From a virus, in IMG/VR virus record IMGVR_UViG_3300030060_005831, positions 1 to 32,247 of that record: 32,247 nucleotides of DNA, one strand, 5' to 3'. The notes under the pieces are model-generated. The model did not search any database and was not told the DNA's origin. It was given only the letters and a program-made list of their open reading frames with translations. The translations under genes and the position numbers were made by a program. Below are positions 22,280 through 29,690 of this stretch, one piece after another (the stretch's first letter is position 1; every line of letters starts with the position of its first letter).

Positions 22280-22854
22280 TAATTTGTACCCTCTACTTGA
22301 ACTGTATCAATTCCATTTGAAACAACAATGGAACCAACTACAATTTCTCCATATGCCAAATTCACTGGAATACCAGCTTGACTAATATTTGTCAGCCCTG
22401 TGAATGAATAATTGCTTGCCAAAGCAGATGGGTCAAGTGGATCTTGCATTGATTGTTGGTTTTGTGTGGATTCTTGTGGTGCAATCATTTCATTAATTCC
22501 TTTTTGAATTAAATTTACTGCCACATAAGAAACAACATAGGTTAAAATTTTGTTTGTTATATATTTTTTTGCTGCATATTTAAGACCTAATCCTAAAATT
22601 AGTGTAAAAAAGTTTCCATGGACTAATGGTATTATTTTAATTTCTTGTTCAGTTTGTATATTTAACAAATCCTCTGTTATTGGCTTATCTCCAACTTTCA
22701 CACAAAAAAGTTGTTTAGACATTTTTTCTTCTAAACCTTTAAAATTGCAAAACAAAAAACTGAACGCTTGATAAGGTGAATTAACATCAACCATAAATTC
22801 ACTTTGACCTGTATATTTTTTTATAAAACCGTAAACTTTAATTTTTTTAAGCAT
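22279..22854 (-). CDS. I: Tail assembly protein I-like
   Basis: Lambda gpI-like tail-tip assembly factor. Start taken as ATG 22854, overlapping the upstream stop by 8 bases; a TTG at 22869 is also in frame. Residues begin with an ubiquitin-like segment (KIKVYGFIKKYTG ... EQEIKIIPLVHG), then a hydrophobic Ala/Gly-rich stretch (LILGLGLKYAAKKYITNKIL) and an end SQAGIPVNLAYGEIVVGS typical of gpI (PV.YG...VGS). Sits between K and J as in lambda. Confidence 0.85.
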   Translation of the reverse strand: MLKKIKVYGFIKKYTGQSEFMVDVNSPYQAFSFLFCNFKGLEEKMSKQLFCVKVGDKPITEDLLNIQTEQEIKIIPLVHGNFFTLILGLGLKYAAKKYITNKILTYVVSYVAVNLIQKGINEMIAPQESTQNQQSMQDPLDPSALASNYSFTGLTNISQAGIPVNLAYGEIVVGSIVVSNGIDTVQVEGTN

Positions 22855-23188
22855 CTTCCTTCGGTTCAATTACAATCATTTTATCTAAATCTGGACAAAC
22901 AAGATAAAAAGGTATTTGAATTGCATCACAACTTGCTACATCTTCTGCTGAAAACTCTAATACATTTTGAGGGTGCGAATGTACGACACCAACAACTTCT
23001 CCTTTATCCTCACCATCTGCAAAATCAAAAGGGTCAATAACAAATGAACTCATTTCAAATTCATAAGAAACATTTTTACATTTAAAATATTCATATCCTT
23101 TTTCAGTTTTTAAAAACAACCCACAACATTCATTAGGTACAGATTCCTTAGCATGATTTATGGCTGCTTTTTTGCATTCCTCGTTCAT
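22847..23188 (-). CDS. Tail assembly protein K-like, JAMM peptidase domain only
   Basis: 113 aa. JAMM/MPN metalloprotease signature complete: E20 (NECCG), H70-S-H72-P, S80, D83, that is HxHx7Sx2D. Lambda gpK has this domain plus a C-terminal NlpC/P60 peptidase domain; here only the JAMM half is present. It probably trims or helps build the tail tip. Its stop overlaps the I start. Confidence 0.85.
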   Translation of the reverse strand: MNEECKKAAINHAKESVPNECCGLFLKTEKGYEYFKCKNVSYEFEMSSFVIDPFDFADGEDKGEVVGVVHSHPQNVLEFSAEDVASCDAIQIPFYLVCPDLDKMIVIEPKEDA

Positions 23189-23190
23189 AA

Positions 23191-23820
23191 TTAATTTATA
23201 AAAGTACCGACTCCTTCAAAATCTTTTCTTGTGACTTGTCTTGCTGGTACTGTTTTATTTTCCATATCAAGTCTATTTACTAACTCAAAAGAAACAACAT
23301 CTCTGCTTTCTTGTATTTTTCTATCAATAAAATAGATTTCTTGAGGAAATTCATTTGTACTTGGTGTTCCAAATGGGTTACTTCCACCTGAGAAATTACT
23401 GGCATCCAACGAATCTGCAGTGAGTGTTCTTCTTGTGACTTTTGCATCTAGTAAATCATTATGTGCAGTCACCAAATTAACTGCAGCAAGAAGATCAGTC
23501 ACCCTTATCACACTGCTTGAACCACCAGCTACTCTTGTTATACCACCTAAATTACTTAAAACTAAAGTAGGTCTTGGAATTTTGCCTTCTCCAGCATACT
23601 CATAACCTTTTGCCTCTACAGGAAACCTTTGGTAAGTATTTGATTGCCAAACAATATTCGCATAACTATCAATATTAGTTCCAGCATGAAAACGAAAAAC
23701 TGTGGTAACACTTGTGGGATTCCCAGTTGCATAATGCAAACCCTCTACAAGCTCAAGTTCAAAAAGTTCAATAATTGAATTAGGATTAAGTTTTTGTAGT
23801 TCAGAATGAGGTATTGCCAT
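23191..23820 (-). CDS. Minor tail protein L-like
   Basis: Tail-tip protein of the lambda gpL kind, recognised by LQKLNPNSIIELFELEL at the N-terminus and TVPARQVTRKDFEG near the end (lambda L: P.R...R.D). Lambda L carries a C-terminal Cys cluster that binds iron-sulfur; here the protein stops soon after that point and has no Cys, so the cluster domain is missing. 209 aa, between M and K. Confidence 0.85.
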   Translation of the reverse strand: MAIPHSELQKLNPNSIIELFELELVEGLHYATGNPTSVTTVFRFHAGTNIDSYANIVWQSNTYQRFPVEAKGYEYAGEGKIPRPTLVLSNLGGITRVAGGSSSVIRVTDLLAAVNLVTAHNDLLDAKVTRRTLTADSLDASNFSGGSNPFGTPSTNEFPQEIYFIDRKIQESRDVVSFELVNRLDMENKTVPARQVTRKDFEGVGTFIN

Positions 23821-24167
23821 CAGGGTTCAAAAACTTCTTTAAACGTGAGATTCATAGTTACTCTGGAATTGAAAGGAATTGAAGATGACCTACTTGTGCA
23901 AACAAAATCTCTTGCTGAAGATTCTCCTCCTATGGTGTATTGAAAAGCAGCTTGATCGTCAAAACGTGCATTTAAAAAAGTATTAATTGTATCAGCATCG
24001 GTTTGTGAAATATTAAATGTCAAAGTTACAATATGATATCTTTTATTTGCTGCTAATCCCCTTACTAGGCGTTGTTCATAACCATCACCAAGTTTTACCA
24101 CAATATTATCTTGCTCGATTGTTTGAGTTTCTCCGTATGCAGGTTTGATTGATGGAAAAGTTGCCAT
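23820..24167 (-). CDS. Minor tail protein M-like
   Basis: Lambda gpM-like protein of the initiator complex at the tail tip, 115 aa. The N-terminal TFPSIKPAYG and central KLGDGYEQRLVRGL, plus LTFNISQTDADTINTFLNAR, follow the family pattern (P......GDGYEQR). Overlaps the tape-measure stop by one base. Confidence 0.85.
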   Translation of the reverse strand: MATFPSIKPAYGETQTIEQDNIVVKLGDGYEQRLVRGLAANKRYHIVTLTFNISQTDADTINTFLNARFDDQAAFQYTIGGESSARDFVCTSRSSSIPFNSRVTMNLTFKEVFEP

Positions 24168-25993
24168 TATGCTAGTAAACCTCCGCTTCGTTTTTCTCTT
24201 ACAAGTGTTTCTTGAACAACAAGAGCAATTGTCTGACCTAGTTCCTGTGAACCAGCCTGATCTCCTTGTACAGTGCTGCCAGTCGCATCTACTGAAACAT
24301 TAACTATATTTGTTATACTATCGCCTCCTGATGTTACAGATGGAATTATAGTACCTGATCTGTTAGGAATAAATAATTCTGGTTGACGTTCTCCAACAAT
24401 ATAAGGCTGACCAGCTTTTACTGGACCACCATTTTCTCTGTTAAAAATACCTCCAATGATTGATCCAATTATTCCTCCAACGCCTCCTTTATCACCTTCT
24501 TCTTTATTAAACCCTCTTTGGAAATTTTTAAATAATTCATCAAGAGCAAGGTCTAAAAGTTTATCTTTTATTTTATTTAAAACGTTATTCAGTGCATCTC
24601 CAAACGATTGTGCGCCTTTAATTGCTTCTTTAAGGTTATCTTTGATATTATCTTCTATTTCTTCACCGATTTCAGTAAATTTCTTTTTGAGTTCTTCTGC
24701 TTTTTTCTTACTTTCTTCTATTTTCTTTTTCCGTTCTTCTTCAAGCTTATTTGCTTTTTCAAGTTCTGCATTTTCTTGAATTGCAAGGTCTAATCTTTCT
24801 TTAATAGGCTTTATTGTTTCACGCAACAAGGCAAGCCTTCTTTCTGCCGCTTTTATTGTTCTCTTGTCATTTGATTTATTTATTGTTGCTATCTCCTTTG
24901 CCATTTTTATGCCAATATCAGCCTCTAAAGCTCTTAACTGAGCTAATTCCCCTTTTTTGATTGCTTCAGTCACTTTGTCTTGTTCTTTTTTCTGTTTAAT
25001 TAGTTGAGTTACTATAGCTCCGATACCTGTCGCTACAGCTACAAAAGGAATTGCATTAAGGGCAATAGTAAGCACACCACCAGCCGCAGCAACTTTGATA
25101 AGGGCAACACTTACTAATGGAAGTGCTACAGCAACTCCTTTTGCGGCAACAGCAAGAGCAGTAAATATTAAAGCTGTTTGTCCTATCGGTGAATTAACAA
25201 ATTCTGTAGTTTTATCAATTAATTTAGTAAGCAATATTGTTACCTCCTCAACGGCTGGTCTTAACTGGTCACCAAAGGCTCTGGACAAATCTTCTGTTGC
25301 ATTACTAAAGTTTTTAAATACTTGTGTAGGGTCATTTTTTAGTAATTCTTTTAAAAATCCACTTCCCTCATTTCCTACTCTTGCTAAAGCTCTAAGGACA
25401 ACATCACTTGTTAATTCTCCATCAGCAGCTAATTTTTTCAATTGTCCTATAGTCACACCAAGCTCTTCAGCAATTGGAGCAAGAACTGTTGGCACTTGTT
25501 CTGAAACACTCCTAAATTCATCACCTGCAAGCCTTCCTGAACCGAGAGCCTGTGCTAATTGCCTAAATGCGTTTGATGATTCTATTGCTGATGCACCAGC
25601 TAATTTTGCAGCTGTATTAAATCCAAAAAATACAGTTCTTATATCATCAACGCCAACTTTAAGTGGTGCAAGTCTTGCTGTAATATCTGTAACACCTTCA
25701 AGAGCCTCAGTTGCACTTAATCCAAAAGCTTTCTGTGCATCTGCTGCGATCTGAAGTGATTTTGAGAAACTGCCACTTTCTTTTGTAAGTAAACCTAATC
25801 TGACCTTGAGCTTTTCAAAATTTGCTGATGTCTTAACCGCTTGTCTACCAATAAGCACAATACCAGTTGCAGCAATGGCATTTCTTAAACCATTAAATGA
25901 GTTCTGTAATTTATTTGTCTGATTCTGTACACCATTCAACGCCCTTGTCGCACCGCTGGCATCAACTCTTAACCTAACGACTGCTTCTGCCAC
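24167..25993 (-). CDS. Tail tape measure protein, 608 aa
   Basis: Sets tail length and enters the tail tube. Residues 60-220 are the phage tape-measure domain (TEALEGVTDITARLAPL, then RLAGDEFRSVSEQVPTVLAP). About 275-330 is a strongly hydrophobic Ala/Val segment; 335-460 is a charged coiled coil (KKKIEESKKKAEELKKKF). The end has GGPVKAGQPYIVGERQPELF, a hallmark of tape-measure C-termini. At roughly 0.15 nm per residue the tail would be about 90 nm long (inference). Confidence 0.92.
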   Translation of the reverse strand: MAEAVVRLRVDASGATRALNGVQNQTNKLQNSFNGLRNAIAATGIVLIGRQAVKTSANFEKLKVRLGLLTKESGSFSKSLQIAADAQKAFGLSATEALEGVTDITARLAPLKVGVDDIRTVFFGFNTAAKLAGASAIESSNAFRQLAQALGSGRLAGDEFRSVSEQVPTVLAPIAEELGVTIGQLKKLAADGELTSDVVLRALARVGNEGSGFLKELLKNDPTQVFKNFSNATEDLSRAFGDQLRPAVEEVTILLTKLIDKTTEFVNSPIGQTALIFTALAVAAKGVAVALPLVSVALIKVAAAGGVLTIALNAIPFVAVATGIGAIVTQLIKQKKEQDKVTEAIKKGELAQLRALEADIGIKMAKEIATINKSNDKRTIKAAERRLALLRETIKPIKERLDLAIQENAELEKANKLEEERKKKIEESKKKAEELKKKFTEIGEEIEDNIKDNLKEAIKGAQSFGDALNNVLNKIKDKLLDLALDELFKNFQRGFNKEEGDKGGVGGIIGSIIGGIFNRENGGPVKAGQPYIVGERQPELFIPNRSGTIIPSVTSGGDSITNIVNVSVDATGSTVQGDQAGSQELGQTIALVVQETLVREKRSGGLLA

Positions 25994-26018
25994 AAATAAA
26001 AAAAACCTTTATTCTATA

Positions 26019-26201
26019 TTACCTTGAATTGCGTTTTTGTCGTTGCAATGCCTTCTTTTCTTCTTCATGTTTAATTTCATAGTATCCAGCCCAATATATA
26101 AACTCTGCCTCAGTCATATTTACTCTGAGTTCTTGTACTGTCTTGCCAAGTTCTGTTGCTAGGAAAAACTCAAATCTAAGCCAGTTATCCCCGTTTATTC
26201 T
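26019..26201 (-). CDS. Tail chaperone extension (gpT-like), read by -1 frameshift from the gpG-like gene
   Basis: 60 codons after the shift: RINGDNWLRFEFFLATELGK, TVQELRVNMTEAEFIYWAGY and so on, ending NSR at the TAA 26021-26019. It has no ATG of its own near the slip site. The sequence LG.TV.EL...MT..EF..W..Y is characteristic of gpT-type parts of tail chaperones. The fused product would be 117 + 60 = 177 aa. It lies between the gpG-like gene and the tape measure, as in lambda. Confidence 0.8.
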   Translation of the reverse strand, partial: RINGDNWLRFEFFLATELGKTVQELRVNMTEAEFIYWAGYYEIKHEEEKKALQRQKRNSR

Positions 26202-26551
26202 TTTTTTGCTGTATCAATATCAAGCTGAATATCATTTAAAAAAAGCTCAAGATCATTTAAAACTTTCTCTGGAAGTTGTCTTTGCAACATTGGTGCATCT
26301 GACATATCAAAAGCTGGACTTCCATCTTCTTTTTCTGCCATTTGACAAAGAAGTTGAGTTGATAAAACCAAAGCATCAGCATTTGGGCCAGCTAATTGTT
26401 GTGCCTTTACTCTTGCATATCTTGTAATTGGTTTGAAGTAAATAGTAGTAACTACTTTGCCTTTTGAATCTTTTACCTCAAATTGACGTCTTGTAACCAT
26501 TTCATCTTGGAAAGCTCCAAGAATAAGGTCTGCGGTTCTTTCAGTTGCCAT
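26195..26551 (-). CDS. Tail assembly chaperone (gpG-like), 118 aa
   Basis: Helps the tape measure and tube protein assemble. Short, with a strand-rich start (RRQFEVKDSKGKVVTTIYFK) and helical end (PEKVLNDLELFLNDIQLDID). The gene ends at GCA AAA AAA GAA TAA; slipping by -1 on the A-run extends it into the 60-codon gpT-like frame. Its place between tail tube and tape measure is the conserved one. Confidence 0.85.
   Translation of the reverse strand: MATERTADLILGAFQDEMVTRRQFEVKDSKGKVVTTIYFKPITRYARVKAQQLAGPNADALVLSTQLLCQMAEKEDGSPAFDMSDAPMLQRQLPEKVLNDLELFLNDIQLDIDTAKKE
26201..26207 (-). promoter_or_regulatory. Programmed -1 frameshift slippery site
   Basis: Seven A on the minus strand (26207-26201), positioned as A-AAA-AAA in the zero frame. 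Both decoding tRNAs keep pairing after a one-base slip back. The zero frame then ends within two codons (GAA TAA), while the -1 frame stays open for 60 codons. The lambda G/GT site works in the same way with a different heptamer. Confidence 0.75.
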
Positions 26552-26576
26552 AAATAAATGCGAAGATTTTTACTTT

Positions 26577-26996
26577 TTAGATTGCTGATGTAATAGTGCC
26601 AGATGGCTTAAATGTGATGTTAATTGTGCTGACATCACCCAAAGCTGAACCCTGCTCAAAGTTTGTTATAAGGCCACTAAAGCTTATTTTTTTAGTTCCG
26701 CTTGCACTATCAGGAAAAAGCTCAAAAGATGCTGTTGCAGTGTCACCTGTTGTCAAAACTCCGTCCATAAATGTTGCAGTCTCACCAGAGGCAGCGTTGT
26801 CATATTGGAGAACGGCAGACCCTTCACCCTCAATAAGTCCACCAACAAAAGATTTGAAAGTGTCACCTTGAACAGTTGTTTCTTGGGTATCTTTAGTGAT
26901 AGACATAGACCATTCTCTAGTGCCTAATACTGGATTGACTGAAGAGCCGTCATCATCAAATTTGACTTGCCCTACATCACCTTTTACAGCAGCCAT
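26577..26996 (-). CDS. Major tail (tube) protein, 139 aa
   Basis: Builds the tail tube. REWSMSITKDTQETTVQGDT (about 27-46) and FEQGSALGDVSTINITFKPS (near the end) fit the tube-protein fold of siphovirus gpV-like proteins. Short, like many marine-phage tube proteins. Placed right before the chaperones, the usual order. Confidence 0.8.
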   Translation of the reverse strand: MAAVKGDVGQVKFDDDGSSVNPVLGTREWSMSITKDTQETTVQGDTFKSFVGGLIEGEGSAVLQYDNAASGETATFMDGVLTTGDTATASFELFPDSASGTKKISFSGLITNFEQGSALGDVSTINITFKPSGTITSAI

Positions 26997-27025
26997 AACA
27001 ATAAAAAGAAATATTTATAATTATA

Positions 27026-27256
27026 TTAACCTTTTTTCTGTAGTTTTTCTATTTCTTCAATAAGTTTGTCTTTAGATTTTCTTTTATCTAACTCTATTCC
27101 AAGTTCTCTGCCTTTTTCCTCAAGTTCATCTTTTGATAAAATTGATAGATTTTTTTGTTTTTCCATATATCTTTTACACTTATTATCCCAATACTGTGGT
27201 TCTCTTCTGCCTTTGACTGCCTCAATAATATCAAGCATTTCTTCGGTAATTTCCAT
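27026..27256 (-). CDS. Small protein with Rho-N/SAP-like helix pair, 76 aa
   Basis: Residues about 37-72 (LSKDELEEKGRELGIELDKR then KSKDKLIEEIEKL) form the LSK.EL...A..LGI......K..LI..I pattern of SAP or Rho N-terminal domains. The first part is an acidic helix. A nucleic-acid-binding helper inside the tail module is unusual; it may simply be a helical protein. Start overlaps the tail-terminator stop (TAATG). Confidence 0.55.
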   Translation of the reverse strand: MEITEEMLDIIEAVKGRREPQYWDNKCKRYMEKQKNLSILSKDELEEKGRELGIELDKRKSKDKLIEEIEKLQKKG

Positions 27257-27678
27257 TACAAGTCCTCATAAATATTAAAAGTGATTCTAATTTGTGTTTG
27301 AAATTTACCCTCTGGACTTGAAGTAAGTATCTCAGGCCCAATAGGTGAATCAAAAATTACATTAGAAACAGTAATCCTATTGTATAAGTCTCTAAGCCTC
27401 TTGCAAATTGTAAAGTTTGACCCTGCTCCAATACCCTCTTCTGTAAAAACATTCAGTAAGACTAATCCAACAATATTATTACTGGCACTACTTGAGTCTC
27501 CCTGAGTCAGATATTCATTTGCACCAAAACTGGTTGTACATTGCACAAAAGTATCTTCAGCAGTTGAATCAAAGGTCATATTACTAAAAACAACAGGTAT
27601 CGCTGGACTTGAAGCAAGCTCTGTGGCTAACCTAGCCTCTATTGTTGATCTGACTGTGTTTAAATCAATTGCTGCCAT
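27256..27678 (-). CDS. Tail terminator protein (gpU-like), 140 aa
   Basis: Caps the finished tail tube and joins it to the head. VRSTIEARLATELASSP at the N-terminus, then a beta-rich core ending FQTQIRITFNIYEDL, are typical of gpU/DUF4128-type terminators. Sits between the gp10-like and the tube protein genes; overlaps the upstream stop by one base. Confidence 0.75.
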   Translation of the reverse strand: MAAIDLNTVRSTIEARLATELASSPAIPVVFSNMTFDSTAEDTFVQCTTSFGANEYLTQGDSSSASNNIVGLVLLNVFTEEGIGAGSNFTICKRLRDLYNRITVSNVIFDSPIGPEILTSSPEGKFQTQIRITFNIYEDL

Positions 27679-28046
27679 CAGATGCCCCTCCTAAGTTGTT
27701 TTATTACATATTGCTCAAGTTCCTTGCCTATAAGTTCTGGAAATCCAGCAACAGTATTTTGTCTTGTTCTATATTGACCACCCCATGATGGTGGTAGGTT
27801 TACACCAAAGCAAACAGGTTCTGCATAAACAAGATTATTAGTAACAGTCCCTTCAAATTTTTTTATTTCTGTTTGCCATGCAGCCCTTAACTGGCCTCCT
27901 CCTTTTGGCTCGCCCTTATAAACTATCCTTACTGGTGTTGCTTTTTTTACTCTTCTTGTCCACTCCAAAGTTGTAGCAGCAACAAGGTCAACAACAAGTT
28001 CCTCAAAAAAGTCATCAATCTCAGAAACTTTTATTTGTCTCGCCAT
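27678..28046 (-). CDS. Tail completion / HK97 gp10-like protein, 122 aa
   Basis: Neck-region protein. The pattern TRRVKKATPVRI...GGQLRAAWQ is the V..TP..TG.LR.SW core of the gp10/lambda Z family; VYAEPV is the YA..vE element. A C-terminal helix LIGKELEQYVIKQL follows. Its placement before the tail terminator supports this. Confidence 0.8.
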   Translation of the reverse strand: MARQIKVSEIDDFFEELVVDLVAATTLEWTRRVKKATPVRIVYKGEPKGGGQLRAAWQTEIKKFEGTVTNNLVYAEPVCFGVNLPPSWGGQYRTRQNTVAGFPELIGKELEQYVIKQLRRGI

Positions 28047-28048
28047 AT

Positions 28049-28402
28049 TTACCTCAAAATAAGATCAAAACTTACTGGTGTATTATTTTGCTCATTTATT
28101 ACAACTTGAATAATTTTAAATTCCACATTACTAATAACTACCCTGTCTTTTGTTGTAGGGACAAATGTAAGATCACCAGCAGATATTGTGAGCAACTTAT
28201 CCTGTGATTCAATCAAATCATTGACCTGATTTCTTGCAACATTACTTAATGCACCTTTGATAGTTGTATCAGATGTAGATTCTGTTATAGATCCAGTAGT
28301 GGTATTGTATGCCCCTGCTGTAACTTGTCTGATAATCACATCACCACCAAGCTTCTTAAGTGAAGCACTGGCAGCTTTTTTTAGTGCATTAGCAAGACTC
28401 AT
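28049..28402 (-). CDS. Head-tail joining (head closure) protein, 117 aa
   Basis: Small beta-rich protein. The N-terminal helix LANALKKAASASLKKLGGDV, then IIRQVTAGAYNTTTGSITES and TTIKGALSN, fit head-closure proteins of the HK97/SPP1 type (an LG....v.......P.tG....T.....g.l pattern). Position between the 81-aa protein and the gp10-like gene supports the call, which is mainly by order. Confidence 0.65.
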   Translation of the reverse strand: MSLANALKKAASASLKKLGGDVIIRQVTAGAYNTTTGSITESTSDTTIKGALSNVARNQVNDLIESQDKLLTISAGDLTFVPTTKDRVVISNVEFKIIQVVINEQNNTPVSFDLILR

Positions 28403-28644
28403 AATCTATAAGCTATTACTTGACCACTTGCAAGAGTGATACTTGTTATGACTCCACAGACCTCAGATGATGCCTTCATTGTGATGCCATTGATAGTTGC
28501 AGAACCATTTTCTGTAATATTCTCAGCAACAAAAGTTGCCTCTGCGTCTGTCAGGCAATGCACCTTACCAAATCTGCCTGTATGGGCAGCCGTATCGGTA
28601 ATAATGATTGCTGCTGGATATTCGTAGCCGTAGCCCATTTTCAT
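28399..28644 (-). CDS. Small virion-module protein, 81 aa
   Basis: Beta-rich with an ITDTAAHTGRFGKVHCLTDA motif and SATINGITMKASSEVCGVITSIT, like small phage head or connector proteins found next to the head adaptor. Overlaps both neighbours by 4 bases. From memory similar ORFs recur in marine siphoviruses; the role is not established. Confidence 0.55.
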   Translation of the reverse strand: MKMGYGYEYPAAIIITDTAAHTGRFGKVHCLTDAEATFVAENITENGSATINGITMKASSEVCGVITSITLASGQVIAYRL

Positions 28645-29201
28645 GACCTCTTAATTGATAAGTTTGCTCTTCCACCTATTCTAATACCCATCAAGTAATG
28701 ATCAACTATCGGTGGAATACGATCAATACCAGTAGCCCCATAAAATCTAGGGGTCACGTTTATATTTCCTATACTTACAGCAGCAAAGTCCTCTAAGCCG
28801 CTCAGTTCCAGTCCGTTCCTGTTGTTGTTTAGATATACAGCCAAGATAACCTGTGCGTGTTTTACCCTGTCTGGGATTTCAGTATCAAGATAATAGTCCG
28901 CAACTAATCTATTTGGAAAACTTAAACCATACAGGTTAGTGTATGTGTCAGGTTTCCTTACTCCTGATCTAGGCCACTCCAAAGCTTGAGTATCAGCTAC
29001 CCTAGCTCCTAAAAACTTCTCTCTGTCTATTCTCTGGGCTGCGGTAAATAAAGCTCTGTTTTTATTATCATTGCTTGAACCATCCCATGCGGCAGCGTCA
29101 TCACTAAGGACTAAACCCTCAATAAATGTGTTTGCATCAGCAAGAGTAATATAAGTGTTTGCGTTTGCACCGCCAACAGTAGCATCAAGAGTTATCGCCA
29201 T
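28641..29201 (-). CDS. Head-tail adaptor protein (DnaT-like connector family)
   Basis: 186 aa. GGANANTYITLADANTFIEG and ALFTAAQRIDREKFLGARVA, with ALEWPRSGV following, are the conserved start of the phage adaptor family often labelled 'DnaT-like'. It forms the ring below the portal. Overlaps the 45-aa gene by 17 bases. Confidence 0.75.
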   Translation of the reverse strand: MAITLDATVGGANANTYITLADANTFIEGLVLSDDAAAWDGSSNDNKNRALFTAAQRIDREKFLGARVADTQALEWPRSGVRKPDTYTNLYGLSFPNRLVADYYLDTEIPDRVKHAQVILAVYLNNNRNGLELSGLEDFAAVSIGNINVTPRFYGATGIDRIPPIVDHYLMGIRIGGRANLSIKRS

Positions 29202-29322
29202 TGAGTTTTACCTTTTTGGGCTTAGATTTTGGTTTTGGCTTTGTTTGAGTTTGAACAAGTGAAGCTGCCTTTTGAGCAGCCTCATTTTGTTCTCTCATAC
29301 GCCTAAATGCGTACATTGCCAT
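29185..29322 (-). CDS. Small basic head protein, 45 aa
   Basis: ATG 29322 overlaps the stop of the decoration gene (TAATG); the stop lies 17 bases inside the adaptor gene. The product begins MAMYAFRRMREQNEAAQKAA and ends in a Lys/Pro-rich tail (KPKPKSKPKKVK). The tight fit between two virion genes and similar short ORFs recalled from other phages support it. Role unknown; the tail could bind DNA. Confidence 0.6.
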   Translation of the reverse strand: MAMYAFRRMREQNEAAQKAASLVQTQTKPKPKSKPKKVKLNGDNS

Positions 29323-29687
29323 TAGCTTGATGCACCCTTAAGAGCAACAAAGTTAATAACGATTGCTTGGCTTAAGTTGCCAGCAGATACGTTAGAAACT
29401 GTTACTGCAAATGATCCACTAGCAATACTATTGGCGTTCACAAGATATGAACCAGCAGTTCCAGCAGAACCATGACAAGCTACAACAACATCTGTTGCTG
29501 CAATCTTGCTGTTAGTTACTGTGAAAGTTACTTCTGTGCCAGCGTCAAGCTGTGCATTGTTCATTGTGATTTGTCCAGACTCTGTGTTGAGTGTGACCCC
29601 AGTAGATTTGGAACTCGCCTGAGTAACAGTTCCTCCTGTTGTTGGGCCTACTAAAGACCCAGCAGTTACTTCAAATAATGATGGCAT
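29322..29687 (-). CDS. Head decoration-like virion protein, 121 aa
   Basis: Ser/Thr/Gly-rich beta protein: GTVTQASSKSTGVTLNTESG, then ITMNNAQLDAGTEVTFTVTN and GSFAVTVSNVSAGNLSQAIVIN. This pattern is common in proteins placed next to phage major capsid genes and thought to sit on the capsid surface. Follows the capsid gene after 3 bases. Confidence 0.6.
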   Translation of the reverse strand: MPSLFEVTAGSLVGPTTGGTVTQASSKSTGVTLNTESGQITMNNAQLDAGTEVTFTVTNSKIAATDVVVACHGSAGTAGSYLVNANSIASGSFAVTVSNVSAGNLSQAIVINFVALKGASS

Positions 29688-29690
29688 GAT

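Noticed and set aside
25095-25754. Plus-strand 219-codon ORF
   Set aside because: Antisense of the tape-measure gene; composition mirrors its Ala/Leu-rich coding strand.
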